Shown here: in pieces, positions 52,024-59,976 of the stretch
Layout of the letters: each line of letters opens with the position of its first letter
Numbering within the stretch: position 1 is the stretch's first letter
The notes under the pieces: model-generated
What the model was told of the DNA's origin: nothing
The model's input: the letters and a program-made list of their open reading frames with translations, nothing else
The model's database searches: none
Translations under genes and position numbers: made by a program
Source: Saccharibacillus qingshengii
GTDB taxonomy: Bacteria; Bacillota; Bacilli; Paenibacillales; Paenibacillaceae
DNA: 64,000 nt
Reading direction: 5' to 3'
NCBI RefSeq assembly: GCF_013185195.1
Contig: NZ_JAAZWC010000022.1
Location: forward strand, 23,276 to 87,275

Positions 52024-52829
52024 TGATCGGCCGGATGATTCCGACGGGTTCGCGGATTCACGGACTGGACCCGCGAGCGAAGATCGCGGCCATGCTGCTG
52101 TTCACGGCGGCGCTTATTCTCTCGGACGGCTGGCTTCCGGTGGTCGCGCTGGCCGTATTGGCCGCCGTCGTGCTGGCGGCGACCCGGATCCCGCTCAAAA
52201 CGTATCTTCGCGCGATGCGTCCGCTGCGCTGGCTGATGCTGTTCGTCTTCTTGTTCCAATGGTTTGGGGGAACCGGAGCGGGGAACGCCGATGAAGCGGT
52301 CTGGGCCTGGACGTTCGGACCGGTCGCGCTGACCTCATCAGGCTTGTCCGAAGCCCTGCTTGCGGTAAGCCGGATGGCGCTGCTGATCGTTTTTACGGCG
52401 CTGCTGACCTTTACGACAGCGCCGTCCATGCTCAGCCGCGGCGTCGAAGGCCTGATTAAGCCGCTTGCCCGCAGGGGAACGGGGGCCGAACGATTCTCGC
52501 TTATGATGCGGCTTGCTCTGCGGTTCATCCCGGCACTTCTGGAAGAAGCGCAGACGATTCTCAAAGCACAGGCGGCGCGCGGCACGGATTACGAAGAAAT
52601 GAATCTGCGGGAAAAGGCCCGGCTGCTGCTGTCGCTGCTTGTTCCGGTAACGGTCGGTGCTTTCCGGCGGGCGGAAGAACTGACGACTTCGCTCGAAGCC
52701 CGGGGCTACCGGATCGGGGCGCCGAGAACGGCATACCGCGGGCTCGCCTGGCATAGTGCGGACACCTGGTTTACCCTGCTGTTCGCCCTGCTGCCGATCG
52801 CGGCGCTTGCCCTGCGGCTGACCGTATAA
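52008..52829 (+). CDS. ecfT: ECF transporter transmembrane subunit T
   Basis: 273 residues with about six transmembrane helices and the two coupling-helix ARG motifs of EcfT (AAQARG-like in KAQAARG and SLEARGYR). It links the two ATPases to the substrate-binding S component. No classical S component such as RibU is nearby except possibly the EetB-like protein at the head of the operon. Confidence 0.88.
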   Translation: MRDKLMIGRMIPTGSRIHGLDPRAKIAAMLLFTAALILSDGWLPVVALAVLAAVVLAATRIPLKTYLRAMRPLRWLMLFVFLFQWFGGTGAGNADEAVWAWTFGPVALTSSGLSEALLAVSRMALLIVFTALLTFTTAPSMLSRGVEGLIKPLARRGTGAERFSLMMRLALRFIPALLEEAQTILKAQAARGTDYEEMNLREKARLLLSLLVPVTVGAFRRAEELTTSLEARGYRIGAPRTAYRGLAWHSADTWFTLLFALLPIAALALRLTV

Positions 52830-52896
52830 ACGGAATCGATTGAAAATAGGAATGGAATAGGGTAGAGGTTCAAGATGGAAAAGGGGGAATTTGGAT

Positions 52897-55020
52897 ATGG
52901 CACGTTATTTTCAGGGAAGAGAAGTGGAACTGCTGGCTCCGGTCGGCACATTCGAGATTTTTGAAACGGTGATTCGGGCAAACTGCGACGCGGTGTATTT
53001 CGGCGGCCCCGGGCTCAATATGCGGATGATGCGCAAAGGCTATAACTTTACCCGGGCAGATATCGCGGAAGCGGTCAATATCGCGCACGGACTCGGCAAA
53101 AAGGCATATGTCACGGTCAACAACATGCTGAGCGAGACGGACCTGTCGGAAGCAGGCGAATATCTGGCTTTTCTCGATCGCTCCGGTGTGGATGCCATTA
53201 TCGTGCAGGATCTGGCCGTCCCTTCGCTGCTGCGCGAGCAGAGACTTGCCCTGCCGGTACATGCTTCCGTCATGCTCAATGTACATAATGCCGAGATGGT
53301 TCGCGCCCTGCAGGAATACGGCGTAACCCGGGTTGTGACATCGAGGGAAATGGACCTTCGCACGGCGCGGACCATCGAGGAGCAGACGGGAATCGAGATC
53401 GAATATTTCGTACACGGGGATATGTGTTCGGTGCACGGCGCCAACTGCTATATCAGTTCGCATCTGTTCGGCATGAGCAGCAACCGGGGCAAGTGCCTGA
53501 AGCCGTGCCGCTGGGATTACCGGATGAAAAAGGACGGCTATGTCTACAGCACCCCTTATCCGCTGGCGGCCAAAGACATGAATATGTACGAATATCTGCC
53601 GGAGCTGATCGACGCGCATGTCACTTCGTTCAAGATCGAGGGCCGGATGCGCGACAAAGAGTTTATTTCGGCGCTCGTGAACAGCTACGGCGAAGCGATC
53701 GACCGCTATCTGGACGACCCTGTCAGCTTTGACCGCGGAGTGGACAGCGAAGAAATGCACCGAAACCGCAAGCGTGATTTTTCGACGGCTTACGCGTTTG
53801 GCACTCCGGGATTGTCCAATATTAACCGGCGCTATGAAGGGACGGGCAAATTCTACAGTACGGGCAAAGTGTTCAGTACGCCGACAGCGGAGCGCGAGAG
53901 CAGCGAATCCGCGGTGAACGCGGTACGCGAATGGCTGCAAAATACGGCGGCGGAAACAGCGGCGGAAATGTCCGATAGAGCGAATGCCGCCGGAGCGGCC
54001 GACACTTCCGGCGCTGCCCCGGCACAATCGCCGGAGCGGCGTACGCCGAAGCTGACCGTTCGGGTCAACAATAAAGCCCAGGCCAGAGCGGCGCTGGAAG
54101 CGGGCGTGGACGAACTGTTCCTGTCCGGCGATGTGCTGCTGCCGGATCGCCCGTTCGGACGCCGCGATATTGCCGAATTGGCCGCGATCAAAGGCTCGGC
54201 GCGTCTGATCCTCGCCACGCCCCGAATGATGGACGAGATCCATTTTGAACAGTACGATGCGCTGCTGGCGGGAGGCGTCCCCGGACTCGACGGTCTGCTG
54301 GTGACCAATCTGGGCGCGGTGCGCCGTTTCAAACGCTTTGGACTGCCGATGATCGGCGATCTGTCGCTCAATCTGTACAATCATATGGCCGAGAGCATGT
54401 ACCGGGAGCTTGGCGTAGAGCGTATGACCGCTTCGATCGAAGCGAATCTGCCGGACCTTGCCGCCCTGCTCGGACGGACCCGGGGCGAGATGGAACTTAC
54501 GGTGCATGGTACACCGGTCGTCATGTATATGGAGCACGATCTGTATGCGAATACGGAAGTTTACGAGCCGATCGCCGAAGAAAGCAACCGTTACGTTCGC
54601 GACGACGTGCTAGTCCTCATGACGGACAAAGGCGAAAGCCCGGTCTACAAAGACGTACACGGACGCTGCCATCTGACGACATCCAAAGAAATCTGCATGC
54701 TTCCGGTCGTAGGCGAACTGATGGGAGCCGGGATCACCCATTTCCGCATCGAAGGTTCGACCTACTCGCCGGAACAACTGACCCGTCTGCTCGGCGTCTA
54801 TCGCCAGGCCCTGCAGGCACCGGATCAAGCGGCCGTGTTGGCCGAACGTCTGGAGCCGGCCTTTGCCGGGTTTACCCTGGGTGCGCTTGCGTTCCGCCGC
54901 GCGGACCGCAGCACGCCGGCCGACCTGCCGGCGCCGGTAGAAGCGAAGCAGGCCAATCAGACACGGGAAGATAGCGGAGCGGCGGAGCTTGAGCCGGTGC
55001 TTCAAGAAACGAAAGGGTGA
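52897..55020 (+). CDS. U32 family protein (Fe-S type, RlhA/UbiU-like)
   Basis: Start ATG 52897 behind AAGGGGGAA; a TTG at 52891 is closer to the site than usual. 707 residues. The U32 signature is EYFVHGDMCSVHGANC (Cys177, Cys184), followed by SSNRGKCLKPC (Cys200, Cys203), the cysteine pattern that holds a [4Fe-4S] cluster in UbiU/UbiV/TrhP. An Ala/Ser/Thr-rich linker near residues 345-385 leads to a second half with DUF3656-like character. U32 proteins carry out oxygen-independent hydroxylation of quinones or RNA rather than proteolysis. Neighbouring prenyltransferase makes quinone chemistry plausible. Confidence 0.83.
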   Translation: MARYFQGREVELLAPVGTFEIFETVIRANCDAVYFGGPGLNMRMMRKGYNFTRADIAEAVNIAHGLGKKAYVTVNNMLSETDLSEAGEYLAFLDRSGVDAIIVQDLAVPSLLREQRLALPVHASVMLNVHNAEMVRALQEYGVTRVVTSREMDLRTARTIEEQTGIEIEYFVHGDMCSVHGANCYISSHLFGMSSNRGKCLKPCRWDYRMKKDGYVYSTPYPLAAKDMNMYEYLPELIDAHVTSFKIEGRMRDKEFISALVNSYGEAIDRYLDDPVSFDRGVDSEEMHRNRKRDFSTAYAFGTPGLSNINRRYEGTGKFYSTGKVFSTPTAERESSESAVNAVREWLQNTAAETAAEMSDRANAAGAADTSGAAPAQSPERRTPKLTVRVNNKAQARAALEAGVDELFLSGDVLLPDRPFGRRDIAELAAIKGSARLILATPRMMDEIHFEQYDALLAGGVPGLDGLLVTNLGAVRRFKRFGLPMIGDLSLNLYNHMAESMYRELGVERMTASIEANLPDLAALLGRTRGEMELTVHGTPVVMYMEHDLYANTEVYEPIAEESNRYVRDDVLVLMTDKGESPVYKDVHGRCHLTTSKEICMLPVVGELMGAGITHFRIEGSTYSPEQLTRLLGVYRQALQAPDQAAVLAERLEPAFAGFTLGALAFRRADRSTPADLPAPVEAKQANQTREDSGAAELEPVLQETKG

Positions 55021-55025
55021 ACGGA

Positions 55026-56417
55026 ATGAACGGACAGGAAGCAAATGGAACTATCGACGGCAAAACGGCCCTCTCTGCGATGACGCCGGAAGAAGTCATT
55101 GCGCTGCGCAAAGCGCATTTCTTCCCCTGCACGCAGCACTTCTACCGCAATCCTCCGGTACTGGTCTCTGGTTCGATGCAGCATGTCACGGACGGGGCGG
55201 GCAAAAGATATACCGACTTTTTTGCCGGGGTATCCGTTGTAGCCAGCGGGCACTGCAATCCGGCAATCACGGAAGCGACGGTGCGGCAGACGGGCAGACT
55301 GCAGCATACGACGACGATCTATCTGACCGAACCGTCCGCCCGATTGGCGCAGCGCATGGCCCAACTGCTGCCGGCCTACCCGAAAGTCTTTTTCTGCAAC
55401 AGCGGCTCCGAAGCCAACGAAGGAGCCTTGATGCTGGCTCGGCGTCATACGAAGCGCAGAGGTTTTATCTCGCTGACCGAATCGCTGCACGGCCGCACGG
55501 CACTCACGATGAGCGTCACCGGTTTGGCCATGTGGCGGGGAGATCCTTTTCCGGACGATCAAGTCTACTTTATTCCCCGTCCTTACGGGTTTGGCGTGGA
55601 TCCGCAGGAAGCGGCGGAACGTTCGCTGAGCGCGCTTGGCGATGTTCTGCGCGAAGCGGGCGACCAGATCGCCGCGATGATCGTCGAGCCGATCCAGGGG
55701 AACGGAGGCATGATCGTGATGCCGGACGGGTATCTCGCCCGGGCCAAAGCCCTGCTGGACGCGTACGGCGTACTGCTCATTGCCGACGAGATCCAGACCG
55801 GGTTCGGACGGACCGGACAACTGCTCGCTTCGCAGCAGCTTGGCGTGCAGGCCGATATCGTGACGATGGCCAAAGCGCTTGGCGGAGGAATTCCGATCGG
55901 AGCTTTTGCCGCGTCGGAAGAAGTCGCGGCTTCCCTGAACACGCCGTCGGCTTCGACGTTCGGCGGCAATCCGGTCTCGGCGGCGACTGCCTTGGCGGTG
56001 CTGGATTATATCGAAGCGGAGCGCCTGCCCGAACGCGCGGAGCGGCTTGGCCGCGCCCTGAAGCGGGGACTGGAGCGGATGCGGACTTTTTACCCCGAGA
56101 TCGTCTCGGAAGTGCGCGGCCTTGGGCTGATGCTGGGCGCGGAACTGTATGCGGACGACCCGGTTCGCGGAGCGGCGGTGGTTGACCGGGTGCTGGAAGA
56201 AATGAAGGACCGGGGCTTCCTGATCGGCAAGAATGGCGTGGCGCGCAATGTCCTGGCTTTCCAGCCGCCGCTTGTGATCGACACGGCCGATATCGAATCC
56301 ATGCTGGAAGAACTGGATGCGGTGATCGGCGGTATCGATCAGGAGCGGCTGAGAGCGCAGGAGAGCGGAGAGGCTGTAGGCGATTTCGTTGAACAATCGC
56401 CTGGGGAACGCGCATAA
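55026..56417 (+). CDS. Class III PLP-dependent aminotransferase
   Basis: Start ATG 55026, eight bases after AAAGGG; 463 residues. Motifs: FFCNSGSEANEGALMLAR, LHGRTALTMSVTG, PIQGNGGMI, IADEIQTGFGRTG and the PLP-binding Lys283 in TMAKALGGGIP. Closest in pattern to acetylornithine/4-aminobutyrate-type transaminases; the substrate cannot be read. It overlaps the UbiA-type gene by one base (TAATG) and follows the U32 gene by five bases, so the three are co-expressed. Confidence 0.9.
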   Translation: MNGQEANGTIDGKTALSAMTPEEVIALRKAHFFPCTQHFYRNPPVLVSGSMQHVTDGAGKRYTDFFAGVSVVASGHCNPAITEATVRQTGRLQHTTTIYLTEPSARLAQRMAQLLPAYPKVFFCNSGSEANEGALMLARRHTKRRGFISLTESLHGRTALTMSVTGLAMWRGDPFPDDQVYFIPRPYGFGVDPQEAAERSLSALGDVLREAGDQIAAMIVEPIQGNGGMIVMPDGYLARAKALLDAYGVLLIADEIQTGFGRTGQLLASQQLGVQADIVTMAKALGGGIPIGAFAASEEVAASLNTPSASTFGGNPVSAATALAVLDYIEAERLPERAERLGRALKRGLERMRTFYPEIVSEVRGLGLMLGAELYADDPVRGAAVVDRVLEEMKDRGFLIGKNGVARNVLAFQPPLVIDTADIESMLEELDAVIGGIDQERLRAQESGEAVGDFVEQSPGERA

Positions 56418-57289
56418 TGAGCGCCGTCATTCGCAGTGCGCTGATCAAGACGCGCGACTTCGGATCGCTCGTTATGTTTTCGCATACGCTGTTTTCGCTG
56501 CCGTTTGCCATTATCTCGATCGTATGGGCAGCGGGAGGCGTACCCGGGTGGCCTACTGTTCTGTGGTCGCTGATTGCATTGATTGCCGCTCGCAACGGGG
56601 CCAACGCCTTCAACCGGTTAGCGGACCGCGAATTCGATGCGGCCAATCCTCGCACCGCACATCGGCATCTGTCGCAGAAACAGTTGAGTGTGCGCGAAGT
56701 TTGGATCTTCGTGATCGTCAACTATGCGGTCTTCATCGCTGCGGCGGGTATGCTGAACATGCTGTGTCTGATTCTGTCTCCCGCCGCCATTTTTCTGATT
56801 TCTTCCTATTCGTATACCAAACGCTTTACCTGGCTCAGTCATCTGTACTTGGGCTTTACGATTGCTTCGGCTCCGATCGGTGCCTGGTTTGCGGTAACGG
56901 GATCGTTCGCATTTACCCCGTTCGTACTGGGCACGATTGTCATGCTGTGGATCGGAGGGTTCGATATTTTGTACGGTACGCAGGATATCGACTTCGACCG
57001 CAAACAAGGATTGTATTCGATCCCCAGCACGTTTGGTCTCAAGCCCGCCCTGTATATCTCGCGCTTTCTGCATCTGGTGATGATCGGGCTGCTGCTGTTT
57101 CTGTTCGTTCTGCGAGATCTGGGCGCGTTCTACCTGATCGGAATAGGGTTGGCCGCTTTCCTGCTGATGCTGGAGCACGGAATCGTCAAGCCGCATAATC
57201 GCAGGCTGATGAAGATCGCTTCGTACAATCTGAACCAGGTAGTCAGTATGCTGATTCTCCTGTTTACCCTGCTGGATTATTTTCTCTAG
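56417..57289 (+). CDS. UbiA-family polyprenyltransferase, DmkA/MqnP-like
   Basis: 290 residues with eight or nine transmembrane helices and both Asp-rich motifs: NRLADREFDAANPRTA and DILYGTQDIDFDRKQGLYS. It attaches a polyprenyl chain to an aromatic acid. The NPRTA..R..S pattern is that of UbiA and MqnP rather than MenA. In FLEET loci a prenyltransferase (DmkA) makes a separate demethylmenaquinone pool for extracellular electron transfer, and the polyprenyl diphosphate synthase on the other strand would supply its donor. Confidence 0.82.
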   Translation: MSAVIRSALIKTRDFGSLVMFSHTLFSLPFAIISIVWAAGGVPGWPTVLWSLIALIAARNGANAFNRLADREFDAANPRTAHRHLSQKQLSVREVWIFVIVNYAVFIAAAGMLNMLCLILSPAAIFLISSYSYTKRFTWLSHLYLGFTIASAPIGAWFAVTGSFAFTPFVLGTIVMLWIGGFDILYGTQDIDFDRKQGLYSIPSTFGLKPALYISRFLHLVMIGLLLFLFVLRDLGAFYLIGIGLAAFLLMLEHGIVKPHNRRLMKIASYNLNQVVSMLILLFTLLDYFL

Positions 57290-57395
57290 GTTGTCCGAAT
57301 CAAATTTGATGTTTGCGTTCATCGGAAACACGCACGGTTCAAGCGGGTGTTTGAGGGGAAGCCCCAATCCAAGTTCAAGGCGTACACATCAAAAA

Positions 57396-57421
57396 GGACG
57401 TCCGGTTTGTACCGGACGTCC
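57396..57421. terminator. Terminator-type hairpin, left of repeat copy B
   Basis: GGACGTCCGG-TTTGTA-CCGGACGTCC, preceded by AAAAA, so it works as a terminator on the minus strand. It matches the hairpin at 57626-57651 except for one compensated base pair. Confidence 0.85.
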
Positions 57422-57625
57422 TCAGGCTGTCGAGAAAGTCCTATTCGTTTAGTAAGCTCGTCGGCTGCGGGAGAAATTCGTTCCGGTCGCGTGTTGAAAT
57501 CGGGAAAAAGGATTAGATTTTAGCGGAATTTTCCCGATTTCAAAGGCGAACACTATCGTTCCTTCACTGAATTTCTCCCTCCGCCTCCTTGCTTCTCTCG
57601 GAATCATACTTTCTCGACACGTTGA
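57422..57625 (+). repeat. Dispersed MITE-like repeat, copy B
   Basis: 204 bases with 12-bp perfect terminal inverted repeats TGTCGAGAAAGT (57428-57439) and ACTTTCTCGACA (57608-57619), bounded by TCAGGC and CGTTGA. It matches copy A (13040-13279, opposite strand). It has an internal inverted repeat GAAATCGGGAAAA / TTTTCCCGATTTC. It lies between convergent genes. Confidence 0.9.
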
Positions 57626-57656
57626 GGACGCCCGGTTTGTACCGGGCGTCCTTTTT
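57626..57656 (+). terminator. Terminator hairpin right of repeat copy B
   Basis: GGACGCCCGG-TTTGTA-CCGGGCGTCC followed by TTTTT. It serves the prenyltransferase operon. Confidence 0.88.
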
Positions 57657-57711
57657 GCATCTGCGTATCCAGTTAAGCCTGCCGCTTGGCCCGGTGCGGG
57701 CGGAGCGGCAG

Positions 57712-58194
57712 CTATTTCTGCAGTTCGTTCAGGAATCGGCGAATGCCTGATGTGACCAGGTCATGGTCTTCCTGATCCGGAAGTCCAGATACGGTGATCG
57801 TGCCGATCAATCCTTCGCCGGCCACCATCAGCGGGAAAGCTCCTCCGGCCAGAACGAATTCTTCGTCGCTCAAGCCGTAGTCGGCGCCCAGCGTTTTTCC
57901 TTCGCTGCGCAGCAGCAGGGCGGTATGCCAGGAACTTTTGACGAAGCGTCCTACCGTATTGTTCTTGCGGCGGATCCAATCTTCATTCTCGGGCGATGTC
58001 CCTTCCATGGCATGAAGGAACAAGCGATGTCCCCGGCGGGTTACATCGACGGTTACCTGCTTGCCGGTTCGGCGTGCTTCGTCAATCAGCGTCAATCCGA
58101 GTTGAAGCGCCGTTTCGGCGTCGAACATCGGAAAACGCAGTTCTTCTTCTTCCCGCCGCATGTGCGACAGTCTTTCTTCGGGAGTAACGGACAT
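57712..58194 (-). CDS. UPF0303/GlcG-HbpS family heme-degrading-type protein
   Basis: 160 residues, ATG 58194 behind AAGGAGATA. Matches the small UPF0303/DUF336-type fold: AGGAFPLMVAGEGLIGTITVSG and DHDLVTSGIRRFL near the C-terminus, and KNNTVGRFVKSSWHT in the middle. Relatives bind heme or act in stress sensing; the function here is unproven. The gene is monocistronic between the repeat and dmkB. Confidence 0.8.
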   Translation of the reverse strand: MSVTPEERLSHMRREEEELRFPMFDAETALQLGLTLIDEARRTGKQVTVDVTRRGHRLFLHAMEGTSPENEDWIRRKNNTVGRFVKSSWHTALLLRSEGKTLGADYGLSDEEFVLAGGAFPLMVAGEGLIGTITVSGLPDQEDHDLVTSGIRRFLNELQK

Positions 58195-58337
58195 AGGGGG
58201 AAATATCTCCTTTGTAATAAGCTTGGATGCTTGGTTGTCGGATTAAATCAATTCGACACGCTCCGGCGATTTCCTTTTCCCGGAGCCAGGTTGTTTGTCT
58301 ATCGGCGGATGCAGCACTTTTGCGGCTTATACGAATA

Positions 58338-58362
58338 GGCCGGCGGAAGCTTCCCGCCGGCC
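58338..58362. terminator. Hairpin after the polyprenyl diphosphate synthase gene
   Basis: A perfect GC-rich stem, GGCCGGCGG / CCGCCGGCC with minor imperfection, but no good T run on the minus strand, so efficiency is uncertain. Confidence 0.5.
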
Positions 58363-58381
58363 TGCTTGCTTTATATGCTTC

Positions 58382-59365
58382 TTAGAACTTCCGTCCGCCC
58401 AGTTCGTCTGCCAATGTCAGCAGGTCCGCGTGAGCCGCATAAAGGCTCAGCGAACGGGCGATTTCACGGGCGGATTCGAGTTCCGCGTCGCAGAATCGCT
58501 CTGCCCGTTCCAGGGCACCGCTTACCCGGATCTTGTCGAGCAGCGGCCCGAGCTCTGCCGGGGACGTGTCCGGACCGACCGTCCGAATCTCGGCAGCGAG
58601 CTGCGGATCTTCCAGAGCGTACAGGACCGGCAGCGTCACCTGTCCCCCGAGCAGATCGCTGCCGGACGGTTTGCCGAGCTGCTTGGCCGAAGCGGTGAAA
58701 TCGAGCAGATCGTCCCGGATCTGAAACGAGAGACCCAGATGTTCGCCGAAACGGTAAAGCCTGCGGCACAGCTCTTCCGGAGCCCCGCCCGCCCGGGCGC
58801 CGAATTCCAGCGACACGGCCATCAAATGGGCTGTTTTGCGGCGTGATTTGAGCAGGTAATCGTCAAGGCCGAGATCGTAGTCGTAGGCATGTTCAAGCTG
58901 CTCGTATTCACCCAAGCACAATTCGGCGGTCGCCACGGCGGTAAAAGGCTGCTGCTGTTCGCTGCCGTCCGGTTCTTCGACCTGGGCCAGCAGCTCCACG
59001 ACTCTGGCCGACATGTAGTTGCCCACGTAGAGCGCATTCGCCGGGCCGATCAGCGTATGAAGCGAAGGTTCCCCGCGCCGAAGCGGAGAACGGTCGATCA
59101 GATCGTCGTGAATAAGCGAAGCGGTATGAATGAATTCCGCCGCAGCCGCAAGCTGTACGATGCGGCTGTCGTCTTTTCGGTCGCCGAAGCGGCTCCCCAC
59201 CAGGACAAGCATAGGCCGCAGGCGTTTTCCGCCGGCTTCGATCGTCTTCAGAAGCGAGCGTTCCAGTTCGGAGTCTTTCGGTACGTCTTTGTCGTATTTG
59301 ACGATGCGTTTCATTTCCCGGTCAATCTGGCGAAGGTCGATACGGAGCTTGGTATGAAGTCCCAT
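58382..59365 (-). CDS. dmkB: Long-chain trans-polyprenyl diphosphate synthase, HepT/DmkB-like
   Basis: 327 residues, ATG 59365 behind AAGGAGG. First Asp-rich motif ASLIHDDLIDRSPLRRG, second FQIRDDLLDFT, and KTAHLMAVSLEFGA. It elongates farnesyl-type donors to a chain of about 30-35 carbons for quinones. The preceding gene encodes a small partner that resembles the non-catalytic HepS subunit. By position in a FLEET-like locus it corresponds to DmkB. Confidence 0.88.
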   Translation of the reverse strand: MGLHTKLRIDLRQIDREMKRIVKYDKDVPKDSELERSLLKTIEAGGKRLRPMLVLVGSRFGDRKDDSRIVQLAAAAEFIHTASLIHDDLIDRSPLRRGEPSLHTLIGPANALYVGNYMSARVVELLAQVEEPDGSEQQQPFTAVATAELCLGEYEQLEHAYDYDLGLDDYLLKSRRKTAHLMAVSLEFGARAGGAPEELCRRLYRFGEHLGLSFQIRDDLLDFTASAKQLGKPSGSDLLGGQVTLPVLYALEDPQLAAEIRTVGPDTSPAELGPLLDKIRVSGALERAERFCDAELESAREIARSLSLYAAHADLLTLADELGGRKF

Positions 59366-59366
59366 C

Positions 59367-59798
59367 TTATTTCGCCTCCTTTTGGCCGGTCAAAGCCTGT
59401 TCAAAAGCAGCCGCAAGCTGAACGCTGCCGCTCCGGCCCAGCGCCCGGGAGATCTGGACTTTTTTGACGAAAGGAGCCAGACCGCGCAGCAGAGCTTCTT
59501 CTTTACACTTGAGCGCATATTGAATGTACAGGCTGTAGAGATAGTCACCGTCCAAAATGCGGCGGTTCAGCCCCGGATCGTCCAGCTCCAACGGTCCGCA
59601 GTGGCGGGAGAACGCGGCATCCAGCAGCATGTACACGGCCAGCAGCCCCGGCTTCCGAAGCGGTTCCACTTCGCAGCGGTCGAAGACGGCCAGCGCTTCG
59701 AGAAGTCCGGCCTTCTGCGGATCGAGCCGGATTCGCGTAATCGGGTCGATCTCGGCCTGGAGGCGCTCCTGCGCTTCCCGGATCATTGTGTCGTTCAT
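59367..59798 (-). CDS. Small subunit of polyprenyl diphosphate synthase (HepS-like)
   Basis: Start ATG 59798 behind AAGGGG; 143 residues. It has no DDxxD motif. ILDGDYLYSLYIQYALKCKE recalls the GDYLYS region of component I (HepS) of heterodimeric heptaprenyl diphosphate synthase, although the protein is much shorter than typical HepS. Its stop is one base before the catalytic subunit start, so co-translation into a complex is likely. The family call is tentative. Confidence 0.6.
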   Translation of the reverse strand: MNDTMIREAQERLQAEIDPITRIRLDPQKAGLLEALAVFDRCEVEPLRKPGLLAVYMLLDAAFSRHCGPLELDDPGLNRRILDGDYLYSLYIQYALKCKEEALLRGLAPFVKKVQISRALGRSGSVQLAAAFEQALTGQKEAK

Positions 59799-59869
59799 TG
59801 AAGCACCCCTTGACGGACTAACAAAATACCGAATCGGCTGATATACCGTGTTCACTCGGATTCCTCCAC

Positions 59870-59898
59870 ATTATGAGACAAATTCTTTGATTATGCAA
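59870..59898 (-). promoter_or_regulatory. Promoter of the synthase operon
   Basis: Minus strand TTGCAT (59898-59893), a 17-bp spacer, CATAAT (59875-59870). Confidence 0.5.
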
Positions 59899-59911
59899 AA
59901 GCGTCGGGTTG

Positions 59912-59955
59912 AAAAAAGCGGAGCCATGTGCGTTGTAAGCTGCACATGACCCCGC
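59912..59955 (-). terminator. Terminator of the pplA-ndh2 operon
   Basis: On the minus strand GCGGGGTCATGTGC / GCACATGGCTCCGC is followed by TTTTTT, just after the ndh2 stop. Confidence 0.9.
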
Positions 59956-59976
59956 CCGTAACGCCAAGTCGGTAGG

